Notes: generated from the sequence alone by a model not told the origin. 64,000 nt of DNA from Orientallactaga sibirica (GCA_036365145.1 JAEOAD010000603.1:1860001-1924000); one strand, 5' to 3'; positions 1 through 11,476 are shown, numbered from the stretch's first letter. Numbers and translations: made by a program.

Positions 1-364
1 CAGGCTGGCCATGGAACACACAAACTTGTTACTTAGAGTAGAGGCCGGAAACAAGGTATAGCTTGAAAACCCTGCAGAATTACAGCATAGAGACTGTTAG
101 CTTGTTCACTGAATAAAATGGGCTCTAGGCTCCACAGGCTTCAGCTCTATAGTTTCAGTTGTCTGCTAGATAAACTTAAACTTTCTAACGAAATTTGCCA
201 TTATATTGGAAAGCCAAGTACATTCAACCTGTCCTAGAATTGTGTGTTAAGTTGGTGTTGTACTAGATCAAAGTTAAAATGGGAGAAAATTGTTGTGCCT
301 GTGGCCAAGCATTCTTTGTGTATATTTAAGCTGTATGATTTCAACCTAAGCAAATCATTTCTTC
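1..364. other. No recognisable feature
   Basis: A+T-rich sequence without a long open frame, RNA gene or repeat that I can name. It ends where the T-rich tail of the minus-strand L1 begins. Confidence 0.4.
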
Positions 365-922
365 CTTTTTTTCTTTTTATTTCTTCTGTTTTTTTTTTTT
401 CTTGGGTCCATCTTTGCCTCTAGTGTCTTCATTGATCACACTTCTTTGTATTATTAAGAACATAATTTGTATGGATAATGTGTTGGTACCACATTTTCCC
501 TCCTCCCTGCCCTCATTTTGTAGGGGACCCTCCTCAGTGGGGTTGTTGATATTCCCCATGGGAATGTGGGTTCCGTGTTGAGGGAGCAGCAGTTAGTTAT
601 TGGGGGGAGCCAGTGCCTTCTGGGAATGACATCCCAACCTGTGGCTCTTAAACTATTTCTGCCCCCTCTTCCACAAAATTCTCTGAGCCTGGCTGGGTGC
701 ATTTTAATTCTACTTCAGGGATGAACTCTTAGGTGCCTTTGGATTTCTGCTTTAGAATGTGTTGAGTATCCTCAGTGTCTGTTTCCTGCACCCTGGCACT
801 GACTGTCAGACTCACCATGGAAGTAGCACTTTTGCTTGTCTCCACAATTCCTCTGTAGTTTCATGTGGGCCTTGACTGATATGCAAGGGGTAGTTTATCT
901 CCTTGGGTCTTGCTATCTTCTG

Positions 923-952
<30 letters not shown>
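923..952 (+). repeat. (A)30 tract inside an L1 3' UTR
   Basis: Thirty uninterrupted A residues lie where other copies of this 3' UTR read 'tctgaaaaagagaagcagatt'-like sequence (for example about 52085-52110). The run is therefore a local expansion of a short A-rich stretch, not an independent poly(A) tail. Confidence 0.8.
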
Positions 953-953
<1 letters not shown>

Positions 954-1642
954 AGATTCTCCAATGGAGAGTAAAGTCAACATTGGTTAAATTGGGTAAG
1001 TGTTATTAATTTAGGGAGAGTTTGATGGATGTAGCCCCTCTTTTAGCCAAACACTAGTGAGTTTGCTATTACAGAGCATAATCTTTGTCTCCATAGGATT
1101 CAGTCCTCACTCCCAGTTCCAGATATGGGTTCTTTTTCATGAGCAGATCTCTTAGCCAATCAGAAAGTCATTTGTTACTCAACAAGACTATGTGTCATCA
1201 TTTATCTGGTGTGTACTTCTTGTCAGGTTGGTTGCTTCTGCATAGCTTAGACACCTGCTTACTCATGCCATTGTTGGCCACTTTCCCCCTGTAGCTCATG
1301 TAGTGCTTTCCAGCACTAGATGGCCTGTCTGGGGGCTGGCTCTCTTCTGGATTCTTGCCAGTTCTCTCTGTGTTCTGTGTTGGTAACACATGGTATCATC
1401 AGCAATAGGGTCTTACGTTTTACCTCAGGTGGGTATTCAAGTTCTTTGACAGAAATGTCTTGTTTTGAGGACCTCATAGTTTTCTTTGATCCAGAGCTCA
1501 ATATAGGCAGCATCCAATTTGTAGTACTGGAAGTTACAGGGCAGAGCCAAAAAAATAATAATAACAATAATAATAAGGTTAGGCTCCACCCCATCATCTC
1601 CAGGGCCTTGCTTGTCTGGTGCTTCCCTCTTAGTCTGCTTTC

Positions 1643-1848
1643 TTTTTTTGTTCGTTTGTTGTTTTTTTGGGTTGTTATTATTTATTTTTATTTTTTATTT
1701 TTTTGGTTTTTCAAGGTAGGATTTCACTCTAGCTCAGGCTGGCCTGGAGTTCACTATGTAGTCTCAGAATGGCCTTGAACTCACAGTGATCCTCCTACAC
1801 TGCCTCCCAGTGCTGCTGTTAAAGGCATGCACCACCACACCCAGCTTC
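1643..1848 (-). mobile_element. B1-like SINE inserted in L1
   Basis: Antisense B1. It has a T-rich tail on the left, then 'ggtttttcaaggta', 'ctggagttcactatgtagtc' and the end 'ggcatgcaccaccacaccc'. It splits the surrounding L1 3' UTR. Flanking 11-mers agtctgctttc (1632-1642) and agtctactttc (1849-1859) differ at one base and look like the aged target-site duplication. The B1 is younger than its host L1. Confidence 0.85.
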
Positions 1849-2367
1849 AGTCTACTTTCAATAGGAAAGGTTTCTATGGTACCAGTTCTTTTTTGGTTTA
1901 CTTTTGTGTTCATTTTCCCCACCTTCCATTTACCCTCCCCTCAAACCCTTCTGCCCTATTGTGGACCTCAAGTTGCCTATCAGGTATGTTAGCAACTCAA
2001 GTTGATCCAAGTTAGAAACTGTAGATGAGTGAGAACATGTGGTGCTTATCTTTCTGTGATTGTGAGTGTTCACTGAGTATGATCTGTTCTAAGTCCATGC
2101 ATTTTTTTTCCTACAAATTTCATTGTATCATTTTTTCTTACTTCTGAGAAGTATTGAGTATTGGGTGAATGTACCTCAACTTCATTATCCATTCTTCCAA
2201 TGATGGGAACCTGGGTTGATTCTATTCTTAGCTATTATGAATTGAACAGCTATAAACATGGTTGAGCAAATATCCCTGTAGTGAAGCTTAGAACATTTAG
2301 TGTAAATGCCCACTAAGGGAATAACTGGGTCTGTTGGTAATTCTGTATTCAATTTTTTCAGGAATCT

Positions 2368-2508
2368 TCATAATGATTTCCATAGAGGTTGCAGAAGTTT
2401 ACATTCCCACCAACAGTGAATGAGGGTTCCTTTTTCCCCACATCCTTGCCAACATTTGTTGTTGTTTGATTTTTTAATGATTGCCATCCTTACTGGACTA
2501 AGGTGGAA
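2368..2508 (-). pseudogene. L1 ORF2 C-terminal remnant
   Basis: About 46 residues read without interruption on the minus strand and carry the cysteine/histidine-rich tail of L1 ORF2p (CWQGCGEKG, then LIHCWWECK, then QPLWK). This is the only stretch of the element whose translation is recognisable at sight. In the full protein it follows the reverse-transcriptase domain. Here the endonuclease and reverse-transcriptase regions are absent, so no product is expected. Confidence 0.8.
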
Positions 2509-2517
2509 TACCTTAAG

Positions 2518-2785
2518 CAGAGCCAATATATTACTCACAGAATAGGAGAACACTTTTGCCAGCTATACCATTGGCAGAAGGCTAATATCTAGAATCTATG
2601 AAGAACCCCAAAAACTCAACAATAAAAAATCAAACAACCCACTCCAAAAATGGGGCAGAGAACTGAATAGGTAGTTCTCAGAGGAAGAAATACATATGGC
2701 TAACACACACTTAAGAAAATATTCAACATATCTAACCATTAGGGAAATGCAAATTAAAGCAAGTATGATCTCACTTCTTTAATCA
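2518..2785 (+). mobile_element. Inverted 5' segment of the same L1
   Basis: This is L1 ORF2 sequence in the opposite orientation to 365-2517. It runs from a 'gccaatatattactcacagaat' region, through 'ctcaacaataaa' and 'aatggggcagagaactgaat', to 'agggaaatgcaaattaaagc'. In translation it ends at REMQIK-like residues. The minus-strand part resumes within about 10-15 nucleotides of that point at an [13 protein letters not shown] segment. Abutting, inverted, non-overlapping halves are the mark of twin priming. Confidence 0.75.
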
Positions 2786-2874
2786 CTCTTGATATTATTT
2801 AATTCTACTCCAGACTTCCAACCATTTTCTATCTCTCATTAAAATGATACTATTATATTACTCACTCTTAGCAT

Positions 2875-2988
2875 GGGAGGCTGAAGTAGGAGGATCACCA
2901 TAAGTTGGAGGCCAGCCTGGGCTACCAAAGAAGTTCCAGGTCTGCCTGGGCTACTTAAAAAAAAAAAAAAAAAACCTTAAAAAGCAAC
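2875..2988 (+). mobile_element. B1-like SINE, partial
   Basis: The core 'gggaggctgaagtaggagga' is followed by 'ggccagcctgggctac' and an A-tract at 2957-2973. The left part of the B1 (pol III promoter region) is missing or unrecognisable. The copy is diverged. Confidence 0.65.
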
Positions 2989-2989
2989 C

Positions 2990-4530
2990 AAAAAGAAAAA
3001 CAGCTACCAAAGTACCAAAGTAAATATAAATTTCTCAGATTGGCATCTATAATTAAGGCTGCAAATCACATTTAAGATTTTATTCTGGTGATTTCTGAAG
3101 ATAGTGCAGTAGACTAAAGCAGACTGCCACTTTCCTAAAACATGTGCTGAAGAGATTTCTCCCCCGAAAGCCACCCTCTCCCAAAGGGTTGAAATCCTAC
3201 ACCTTCTCAAAGTCTAGGGCCAGTGTTACTATCTTTGTGAAGTCTGTGAGATTTCCAACCTGATGTGATCCCTTTTTCCTCTAACTCCCTAACACACTCT
3301 GATGTGCTAATTATATCCTGTCTAGTGATTGGTCTCTTTTTATATTTTCTTAAACTGGTCCACTATATCTACAAATGACCTCATTATGCAAACTCTGATC
3401 TCATTTATTGGACATCTATTATATACCATAGCTCCATGCTTGCCACAGAGTAGTCAAATGTCAGTGAGTGAAATGGAAAAGTCAGCAGGCTAAGTAAAAC
3501 TTGGCCACTTATGTCCATTTTAGGAGCTTCTGGACACCTACATAGGGAATCCCTCACCACAGTGTGATAGTCACTCTGTGACTCACAGCAAACTTTGGGA
3601 TGTTTGTCTGACTAGAACCATCTTTGTGGCTGAGTGTTCTCTGAAGCAATATATTTGAAGGACTGCTATCAATGGAAAAACCTTTTCCGTCCTTTTTCCA
3701 TTTAGGTGCTGACCACAAAGAGGAATCCCTGGTGACCAAAGTAGTGGAAACATTTACTTGTACACAAGAATTTTATGACAAGAACACTGGTAACCATCCC
3801 ATGCCCACCCTTGCTGCTGAATCAGGAAAATGAAATGAAAGGAGGGAACCACTGTTAGATCTTGGCAAGTGACTTGAAAATTGCCTAAACTACTACATGC
3901 TCTAGGGAAATGATAAAGAAAATAACTTAAGGCACTATAATGGATATCCTGCTGGCAAATACAAGCTTGGTGCTTATTAGATTGCAAATAAAATGGAATG
4001 AATGAGTGTGTGCTATTATCTAATGGGCTACATAGTATAACTCAACCATTTCACTTACTTTTAAAAAAATTAAAATAAGATTGCATGTGTGAAAAGAAAG
4101 TCACATGATTAGCTGATTAAAGAATACATACATATATCCATTAATTATGCTAAAATAAAAATTCTATAGGACTAATAAAAGCATGGTAAAAGTTGCAAAT
4201 TATAAAATGTAGCAAATAAAAATTTCATAAATTAATTGTATATTAGGATTTATTCACTAATATTTATAAATAAAATTGTTGTATGAAATCACACAAGATA
4301 TATCAAAGGTTTATATCATTTGAATTTAAGATAAAAAGGGTGGGTGCTATATGTATGCTTATAAATAAGTAAAACAGCCACAAAATAGCAAGAATAGTTT
4401 TGTATACATTATGTGCAAACTCTTGAGTTTGAAGTTGTAATTTTATTTAGTACTGTAGTACTGGTTTGAGCACTGTGCCTAGAAACAAATGATACTAAAC
4501 AATTTAATAATAAAAACTATTAGATTACAA
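2990..4530. other. No recognisable feature
   Basis: A+T-rich DNA. Short open frames on the minus strand near 3004-3210, 3554-3739 and 3754-3987 show no protein signature I can name. No repeat was assigned. Confidence 0.35.
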
Positions 4531-4539
4531 AACAAACAT

Positions 4540-5095
4540 AAAAGCAAAAACAAATTCTGTAAGAACCATTAAGTTCAGTAACATTGCAGGATATAGAACC
4601 AACATTCAAATCAGTAGCATGTCTAAGCATCAACAAAGAACTATTAGATAAGAAAAGAATGCCCCATTAACATTGTTATAAAAAATTCCTTAGGACTGGT
4701 GTGGCCATGAATGTCTTTAATCCCAGCACTCCAGAGGCAGAGATAGGAGGATCACTATCAGTTACAGACCAGTTTGGTACTGCAGAATGAGTGTCAGGTC
4801 ACCTGAGCGCTTTTGAGACCAGATTTAGTGCAATACCTATTAAAATTACAGTGACATTTTTCACAGAAGTAGAAAAAAAATCCAAAATTCATTTATAATC
4901 ACAGGAGATAACAAAACAACCAAAATGATCTTGAGTTCATAAGAAAAGTTGGAAAATACTAAGAAGATTTTTAAAATATTGAAAATGGAACTACCATATG
5001 ATCCAATTATACCATTTATTATTAGATATCCGAAGAAAATAAAATCAGCATATGAATATGATGTCATTATTAGACATAATAAATAAATGCTACTT
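4540..5095 (+). mobile_element. Old L1 ORF2 remnant, plus strand
   Basis: Degenerate but recognisable L1 ORF2 phrases occur in order: 'attgcaggatatagaacc', 'aaatcagtagcatgtctaagc', then after a SINE 'caatacctattaaaattaca', 'catttttcacagaagtagaa' and 'atggaactaccatatgatcc'. These belong to the C-terminal part of ORF2 in mammalian L1. A B1 interrupts it at about 4690-4815. It is an older L1 generation than the copies with intact 3' UTRs here. Confidence 0.65.
4690..4815 (+). mobile_element. B1-like SINE, diverged
   Basis: The motifs 'tctttaatcccagcactcca' and 'gaggcagagataggaggatc' identify B1. The right half is diverged ('gaatgagtgtcaggtcacct'). It lies inside the L1 ORF2 remnant, so it is younger than that L1. 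I see no clear target-site duplication. Confidence 0.75.
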
Positions 5096-5555
5096 ACCAT
5101 TGATAATAACAAATTATATGTTTGAAAATTTCAGAGAACAGACTCCACATGTTTTGAGCACAAACATAAAAAGTATGTTAGGCAATGAAAATGTTAATTA
5201 CTTTGATTTCAACAGTTCATAATGTATAGATTTAAGAAAATATTGCCTGTACAACATAAATATATACAATTCTATTTTTCATTTATACTTTTGAAAACCT
5301 GAAGGAATGAAGGAAAAGGAAGTAAATATTTTAAATATGAAGTAATTCTGTTGGACTTCTTATGTTAACAATTAGTAGTTACAGAAGACCATTTTCTTCA
5401 GTTTTTAATTTTAAATTACAAACTGAAATCTTAAAATTATTTATTGGGTATTTTTCTGATAGAAATGCTAATTTTATTTTCAAGAGAGTAAGTAATATCT
5501 AAAGATATAGGAAGCATTTATTATTGGTTACAATGAAGATTACACATGGACACTG

Positions 5556-5905
5556 TGATGAGTTATACTGATTCAACTTGACAATACCTAGAATCACCTG
5601 TGAAGGATTATGAAGGTTAAAGTAGTGGCTGAATTTGGCTATGAGAGATTATCTTGATCAGGTTAGTTCAAGTGGAAAGACTCATGGAGCACTGAACTAG
5701 ACCGTATAAACAGAAGAACTAAGCTAAGCACCTGTGTTCATTGCTCTCTACTTACTGTGACCAGCTGCCTCCTGCTCTGCTGCCTTGCCTTCCCTGCCTT
5801 CCCTGAAGGGCTGGAACCTTGAAGTGAAACTGAAATAAACCCTTTCCCCATTAAACAAATTTGTAAGGTATTTTGTCCCAGAAATGAGATTACTCAAACA
5901 AAGAC
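5556..5905 (+). mobile_element. URR1-like rodent repeat
   Basis: Contains 'ttcaacttgacaatacctag', 'gagagattatcttgatca', 'gtgaccagctgcctcc' and 'aaataaaccctttcccc'. In this order they recall a common rodent non-autonomous repeat that I know as URR1 (hAT-Charlie group). It is non-coding. The family name is from memory and the ends are approximate; a MaLR-like LTR is the alternative because the 3' module is shared. Confidence 0.45.
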
Positions 5906-6002
5906 TTAAACCAGGTAACTCTGATAGTTACCTGGCAAACTTGGGGGGAGCAGGCTGAGCCAGGGAAAACCCTGTGACACGTAGCATAAAAAAATGATTT
6001 TA

Positions 6003-6198
6003 GGGCTGGAAAAATGGTTTAGCAGTTACGGTATTTGCCTGTGAAGCCAAAGGATCCCGGTTCGTTCTCCAGGACCCATGTAAGCCATATGCACAAGGGG
6101 CACATGCATCTGGAGTTCGTTTGCAGTGGCTGGAGGCCCTGGCATTCCCATTCTCTCTCTGTTGGTCTTTCTTCCATCTCTCTCTCTCTGCTTGCAAA

Positions 6199-6249
<51 letters not shown>
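6003..6249 (+). mobile_element. DIP-type tRNA-derived SINE, short form
   Basis: Begins 'gggctggaaaaatggttta', has a degenerate B box ('cggttcgttctcc' at about 6058-6070), the body 'gcacatgcatctggagttcg', a CT-rich tract and a long (AAAT)n tail. The layout fits pol III SINEs of the B2 superfamily found in dipodoid rodents. No clear target-site duplication. Confidence 0.85.
6196..6249 (+). repeat. (AAAT)n microsatellite, SINE tail
   Basis: About thirteen AAAT units form the 3' tail of the DIP copy. It is a probable length-polymorphic site. Confidence 0.9.
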
Positions 6250-6252
<3 letters not shown>

Positions 6253-6559
6253 TTAAAAGTGATTTTATTTGACTGAAAAATTTGCCTGTTATCTCCTTAA
6301 ATATAATTATGTATAGAAATAGAATTTCATTTGCCAGGATAAAATGATGAAATTTGTAAAGGCCCTAGCACTCGGTAACTAATGTGTTGAAATTCTTCTA
6401 TCTTTGGCTATAGAAAGTAGAAGAAACTAAGATATAGTTGTGCCTATACTTTGACTTACACAGATTCACCATTTGCACTTTCTTTCTTATTTCCTCATAT
6501 TGGGATTCACTTGTTTTTATAAAAATATAAGGAATTTAAACACTGTTTTTAAGGACTGA

Positions 6560-6712
6560 TGCTAGCCAGTTACAGCGGCTCATAGTGTAATCCTAGCATT
6601 TGGAGGTTGAGGCAGGAGTACTGTCTCAAGTTGAAGGCCAGGTTTAGCTATAGTCATTTTCATGCTAGTTTGGGCTACAGAGTGAAAATGCATCTCTTCT
6701 CAGTCTTTTCCT
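6560..6712 (+). mobile_element. Old B1/B4-like SINE
   Basis: The motifs 'gtgtaatcctagcatttgg' and 'gaggttgaggcaggagtac', then 'tttgggctacagagtgaaa', show a diverged B1-type body. The left end 'gctagccagttacagcggct' is weak. No target-site duplication found. Confidence 0.6.
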
Positions 6713-6719
6713 TAAGAAA

Positions 6720-9580
6720 ATGAATTAGTACTAGAATTTGTATAATTATGCTCATCTCTACTTTAAATAGTTTTATCCTCATTACAAAGCAACTTATTGT
6801 TATAGTAGTAATGATAGTTTCACATTTGATAATTTCAGTCTCTTTGGCTTAAAGTTATATGACTAAAACCAGTCATATAGATAGCTTATAAATTTAAAAT
6901 ATGCCTGTGACTTCAATATAATTTATGCAAAAGAAGAGAATGTTTACCTGGCCTAAGCATTTCTGATTAGCACGTCACTGGTACTTATGATTCATCCAAG
7001 GATAGTCTTCAACTTACAGGAATATCCTGCATCAGCTTCTGTAGTGCAGGAATAACTGATAATTGATGCATGCCTCCACACCTGGCCATGATTGTCATTT
7101 TAGACATTCACATTTAAAATGTTACTGGCATCATAATATTTTTTGACATGATTTTCTGATGAGAACTTACTAAGATAATGACTAATAAACTGAAGATGTC
7201 TATAAATCATTTTGATATTGAAATCCAAATCCTTGAACTTGAAAATCTTGGGTACTGACTTAATTGATTTCAATGAAGTAATTGTCCTTGCTGATGCAAT
7301 CTAATATATGTTACTTTTTGTTTTTCTTAGCAGAGATTCAAGCATCTGATTGTGATTACAAATTCATAATCACGTAATTTAAGGTTACATGTTTCTGGGT
7401 TGTTATTTATATTTGAATAAAATTAAATATGTACAAAATAGTAGATTGCTCATGTTTACTATAGTATACTCTGAAAATCTTCATGTTTGATGAATGTTGC
7501 GAATAGAATATGTAAAATTCTTTACCTGAAAAATAGCAGTATTTCACACTTCAGCCTAAATTCACTTGCATTGTGCCCAATGCTAGACTGAGAAATTACT
7601 AGTGCTTAGCTGCTTAACAACACATGCCAAATACATGTAATAAAAGTATAGTTCCCAAAGCAAATATTAAAACTTTTATTTTCAAAAGGCACTCATCAAA
7701 ACCACATGATTAGCTTGGCACACTCAGGAGTTGGCTAATCCTTATCCTCTTCAAATCTATGGTCCTGCTGCTAACATCACAGACTCACAGTTTCAAGGAC
7801 TTGAAGGGTCCTCCAAAGTTTATCTAACCTCTTTTACAGCGGAATTTTATTGACAACATCCTGGAGAGAATATATAATATTACTACAGGTTCACATCAAG
7901 AATGTTTAAAACACCTTAAATTATTTAATTTGTACTTTTTCATTAGGCAAAACAGCAAACAAACAAATAAACAACTCTACACTTGTTTTAATCTACTCAA
8001 ATCCCTAGAGAACAATTACAACCTATTTATTTTGGCCTTCCTACCCTGGAATAAACAAACACTAACCAGGCCTCTATCATTGTGTCATAGTCATTCTTAC
8101 ATAATCTCTAATGTATAAATATTGCAAACATATGCTCTTCATGATTTTAACATATACCATTTGTGGTTATACCATATACCCTTGATGATCAAAAGCCAGA
8201 AGAGACTTGTTCATACAAGTATGTGACACTCAAAAATTTCATCAACCCTATATTTGGTTAATCATTTTTAACCATGTATGAGGAAGTTGTGGAGTCAATT
8301 ATTTAGCTGTGCATCATTATGAAAAGCTAATGGAAAAGAAATTAATATTACAATTCCTAAGGAATACCATTTTTCATGAAAATTGTGTTTAATACACACT
8401 TCCTTATAGGCAAGTTAATGAAGTAATAGGTAAATAACTTTAAGCAGCATATGAATCAAGTATACAATAGAAAATATTATAAGCCTAAATTACATTAATT
8501 GGTTACTAATTTCAAAGCCCATGGGGATATGACTTTTAGGAAATACTCCTAAAACAAATTCTACTAAAGAAAGCAGTCTCATTCTTCCCATTAGCATTAT
8601 GCTAAGGCATAATCACTGCATGTTTTTGTTTTTCAGCCACTGTATCTCAAGTCAAGATACTTAGGCAACTTTTGATAAGAATGTCTTTCTATACATAAAA
8701 CCAATGTTATGTGGGGGACCCAGCAGTCTGCTAAAGTTCAGGTACACACTGATTCAGGTTCTCTTTCCATGCATATCTCATTTGCTCTGGGGGCAGTCTG
8801 TTCACTGAGAACAGGATGCTATGAAGTGTAACTCACTTGTAACATAGGAAAATTTAGTTCACAATCTCAGCAAAGAAAATGAAAATGGCTATGAAATGAA
8901 CCTATCTAATTTTCAATGTGCTTCATAGTCCACATTATTATGAAGACATCAAGCATCTGTTTACTTAACACATGATTTACAAAAGTGATATATTTAATGT
9001 ACTGAATTATTTTTCTTGCATAATTAGCTGAGAATAGTGAAAATTCAATTTATACTCTCCCATTAAGCACTGCTGTAGATACCTATGTAAGAAGGTATTA
9101 TAACATAAATGTCTGTTTCCTCCTTTGTTCTTCTCTCCCTGCATGGAGTTAGGGCATGCTAAATGCCTTGCAAGAGAACCAGCTTTAATTCTATTCAATA
9201 TTCTTATCATAACCATAATCTATATATAATAAGTATATTGTGTTCACCTAAAATACTTTGATCTTAAAGATCAGCATATATTTATTGTATTGTTTATTAC
9301 TTTAATACTTGTATACTCAATGTCATATAAAATTATTGTTGATTCTTAGGTAAAACTCAAACTGTGTACAAACAATATATCAATATGTTTTAAAAATTGT
9401 GAATCAACTTATGCAAAAGTTTATATTTTTACATGTAGTAACATTTTCTTTACAAAAATATTTCAAAGCTGTTGAGAGTATGATTTCTTCAATACCTATG
9501 AAAAGTTATAAAAAATGCAGGTAACTTCATTTAGTATACAGTTAGGTTTCTACCACTGAATTACCTTGCCACAACTTATG
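6720..9580. other. Long A+T-rich stretch, almost featureless
   Basis: No gene or complete repeat was recognised over 2.8 kb. A 30-base antisense B1 scrap lies at about 7057-7088 ('gcatgcctccacacctggcc'). Open frames at 7930-8118 and 9007-9216 are short and unremarkable. Confidence 0.4.
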
Positions 9581-9583
9581 ATT

Positions 9584-10126
9584 TCAACATTCAGTCTTCC
9601 TTTGATGGGGTAGTATAGATGTTTCTAAGTCAGAGACTACCTTCTCTTTTGTCACTGAGTCACATGCAAGCTTGTAACTATATCCTGTCTTTGTTAGCTC
9701 TGCTGTTTTCTCTGTGATATCCTCTGGTTTTAATACAAGGAAGATTTCTCCATTTGGGGATTGAGAAAGTAACATGTCCACACAAAGCTCTAGACCATTA
9801 TTTGAAAAGGTAAATGATTCCAGAATATGTGCTATTCTTCTCTGTAGCATACACTTGTTAAATCCCAGTAAGGAATATGGGTTGCCATGACCTGGCCAAT
9901 GACAGTATATAAAGTAACAAGAAAAATGATGAATCCTTCCTTTTGAAGAAGGAAAGGAAGCTGGGAAGTCAAGCTTGACTTTCATCCTGCCATGACTATG
10001 TGAAGCAGAGGAGACATGTATTACCAAGAGGATTGGGATGGATATTGACAGATTGAATGTAACAAGGGAGTTAACATTATTTCTACTTAAACTTACCTTC
10101 TGGTGAATATACAATGTACTATTCAA
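9584..10126 (-). other. 180-codon open frame, unidentified
   Basis: This is the longest ATG-to-stop frame in the window. I recognise no family. The N-terminal third is hydrophobic (SISIPILLVIHV-like at about residues 27-38) and the C-terminal third is charged and soluble in character. Near the start the minus strand reads AAG/GTAAGT, a consensus 5' splice site, so an exon boundary rather than an initiator is possible. Nothing nearby supplies a promoter or poly(A) signal that I can see. It may be a fossil exon, a pseudogene piece or chance. By a rough estimate, a chance frame this long is uncommon in DNA of this composition. Confidence 0.2.
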
Positions 10127-10353
10127 AGAATTATCCCAGCAACATAATCACTTCATTCACAATAAAAATGTTCTCATCCTTTCCTTGTGCCTTCAGCTAC
10201 AGTGTGTGTGTCTTTATTACATCCCTATGTGGTTCCATACAACACCATGACAAAATTCTAATTATAAGTGAAACCTTTCCCATCTTGTTCAACAACAACA
10301 AAAAAATAGGGGAAAGAGAAGTAAAATAAGTATTTCAAGTTTAAAAACAGAAT

Positions 10354-10611
10354 TCATAAACTTATATCCTTTTCTACTAGTACCATGAAGTTATTACTCT
10401 GATTCATCCCCTGTCCATTGTTCTCCATCACCATCCTCTTAAGGGTACCAGGGACCATGATGTCCCTCTGCAAAATGCTCTGTATCCTAAGCAGTAGTCT
10501 ACTCTGGGCTTTATAGGTCCTTGAGGAAATCACAAGTAGATCAATTACACCCATGGATTTCTCTATCAATGTAACTCTAGTAAAACCTAAGTCACCTATT
10601 GTTTGAGTCAT
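10354..10611 (-). other. 85-codon open frame, unidentified
   Basis: A minus-strand frame just upstream, in the same transcriptional sense, of the 180-codon frame. Its sequence is low in recognisable motifs and I cannot link the two. It is noted because two neighbouring frames on one strand could be remnants of a single transcript. Chance remains the simpler reading. Confidence 0.12.
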
Positions 10612-10719
10612 CGACAGAAATTCTACTCAACTGTATTGAAAATACAATCTAGGCAAATTATAGAATTTTGTCATTATGAAACCTTGCTATCACTACACAT
10701 GTATATTGTCATTTTAAGA

Positions 10720-10942
10720 GGCTCTTGATGCCTGGGGTCCAAGATCAGCAAAGACCATTCCCCTCTGCCTGGTAAACAAGAGCAGTAGTCTGCTTGCAGG
10801 AAAAACCTAGGCCACTTAGATTTTGGCCTCCTTTCCTATCTGGTGCCTTTATGGACTTTAGCATGCAACCCTGGATCACATGGAACAGAACTTACCACTT
10901 TTTGAAAACTTATAAAAGGTAATTTCTTTCCCTCCTCTCAAC

Positions 10943-10992
<50 letters not shown>

Positions 10993-11100
10993 CTTTGTAC
11001 TCTATTGTATCATCTTGGCATAGTGACTAGAATGCTCCTAATAAATGACTTAACTATATAAAAGAACATTTCATCTTAGATCCTGTTTGTTGGGCCAGAT
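10720..11100 (+). mobile_element. Possible solo LTR
   Basis: TATAAAA at 10911-10917 and AATAAA at 11040-11045 lie 129 bases apart, with a long CT tract between. The upstream part is G+C-richer and non-coding. This U3-R-like arrangement recalls an ERV LTR. I cannot fix the TG/CA ends and find no target-site duplication, so a chance pairing of signals is possible. Confidence 0.3.
10951..10990 (+). repeat. (CT)n microsatellite
   Basis: About twenty CT units, preceded by CT-rich DNA from 10920, within the possible LTR. Confidence 0.9.
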
Positions 11101-11194
11101 TGCCCTCATTCACCTTACTATCAGTTATGTGCTTAGTATCATAAAGAATAAACTGAAATTACACCTAGCAAGTCTCCAAACAAAAGGGAAAGGA

Positions 11195-11340
11195 ATATTT
11201 TTAATTGGGTGTGGTATTACATGCCTGTATTCCCAGAACTTGGGAGATTAAGGCAGGAGGATCATGAGCTCAAGGCTGGCTGGGACTATAAAAGAAAAAC
11301 CATGTCTCAAACAGACAATAAAACAACAACAAAAAAAAAT
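11195..11340 (+). mobile_element. Old B1-like SINE
   Basis: Contains 'gggtgtggtattacatgcct', 'tgggagattaaggcaggagg', 'aaaaccatgtctcaaac' and an A-rich end. It is a diverged B1. No target-site duplication recognised. Confidence 0.65.
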
Positions 11341-11476
11341 AATTATATTTGATCACGTTTTGAATGTAAAATATTCTCCCATGGACTTAAAATTTGAGTA
11401 TGTGTTCTCCTAATGTTTTATTATTTTGAAGGCTAACAATATTGTAGGATGAGTCAAAATAAACTTTTCCTACTTT

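Larger units (their letters stand above)
365..2517 (-). mobile_element. L1 3' end, 5'-truncated, minus strand
   Basis: The element starts on the left with a T-rich tract, the complement of the poly(A) tail. A 3' UTR of about 1.5 kb follows, then the end of ORF2. The 3' UTR matches the copies at 24035-25490 and, on the other strand, 16928-18543. Read on the minus strand, 2508-2368 encodes the L1 ORF2 C-terminal signature, with a CGEKGTL block followed by HCWWECK and PLWK. A B1 SINE splits the 3' UTR at 1643-1848. The 5' boundary at about 2517 abuts the inverted segment 2518-2785. Stops and length changes make it inactive. Confidence 0.85.

Noticed and set aside
1320..1778. 152-codon plus-strand open frame
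   Set aside because: It lies across an L1 3' UTR and an antisense B1 tail; the poly-Asn and Phe-rich parts come from simple A- and T-rich tracts.
2875..2975. tRNA- or 7SL-like small RNA gene
   Set aside because: The match is to the B1 body only and lacks an intact left promoter part.
6196..6249. CRISPR-like or satellite array
   Set aside because: It is a plain AAAT microsatellite at a SINE tail. No spaced direct repeats of CRISPR type occur anywhere in the window.
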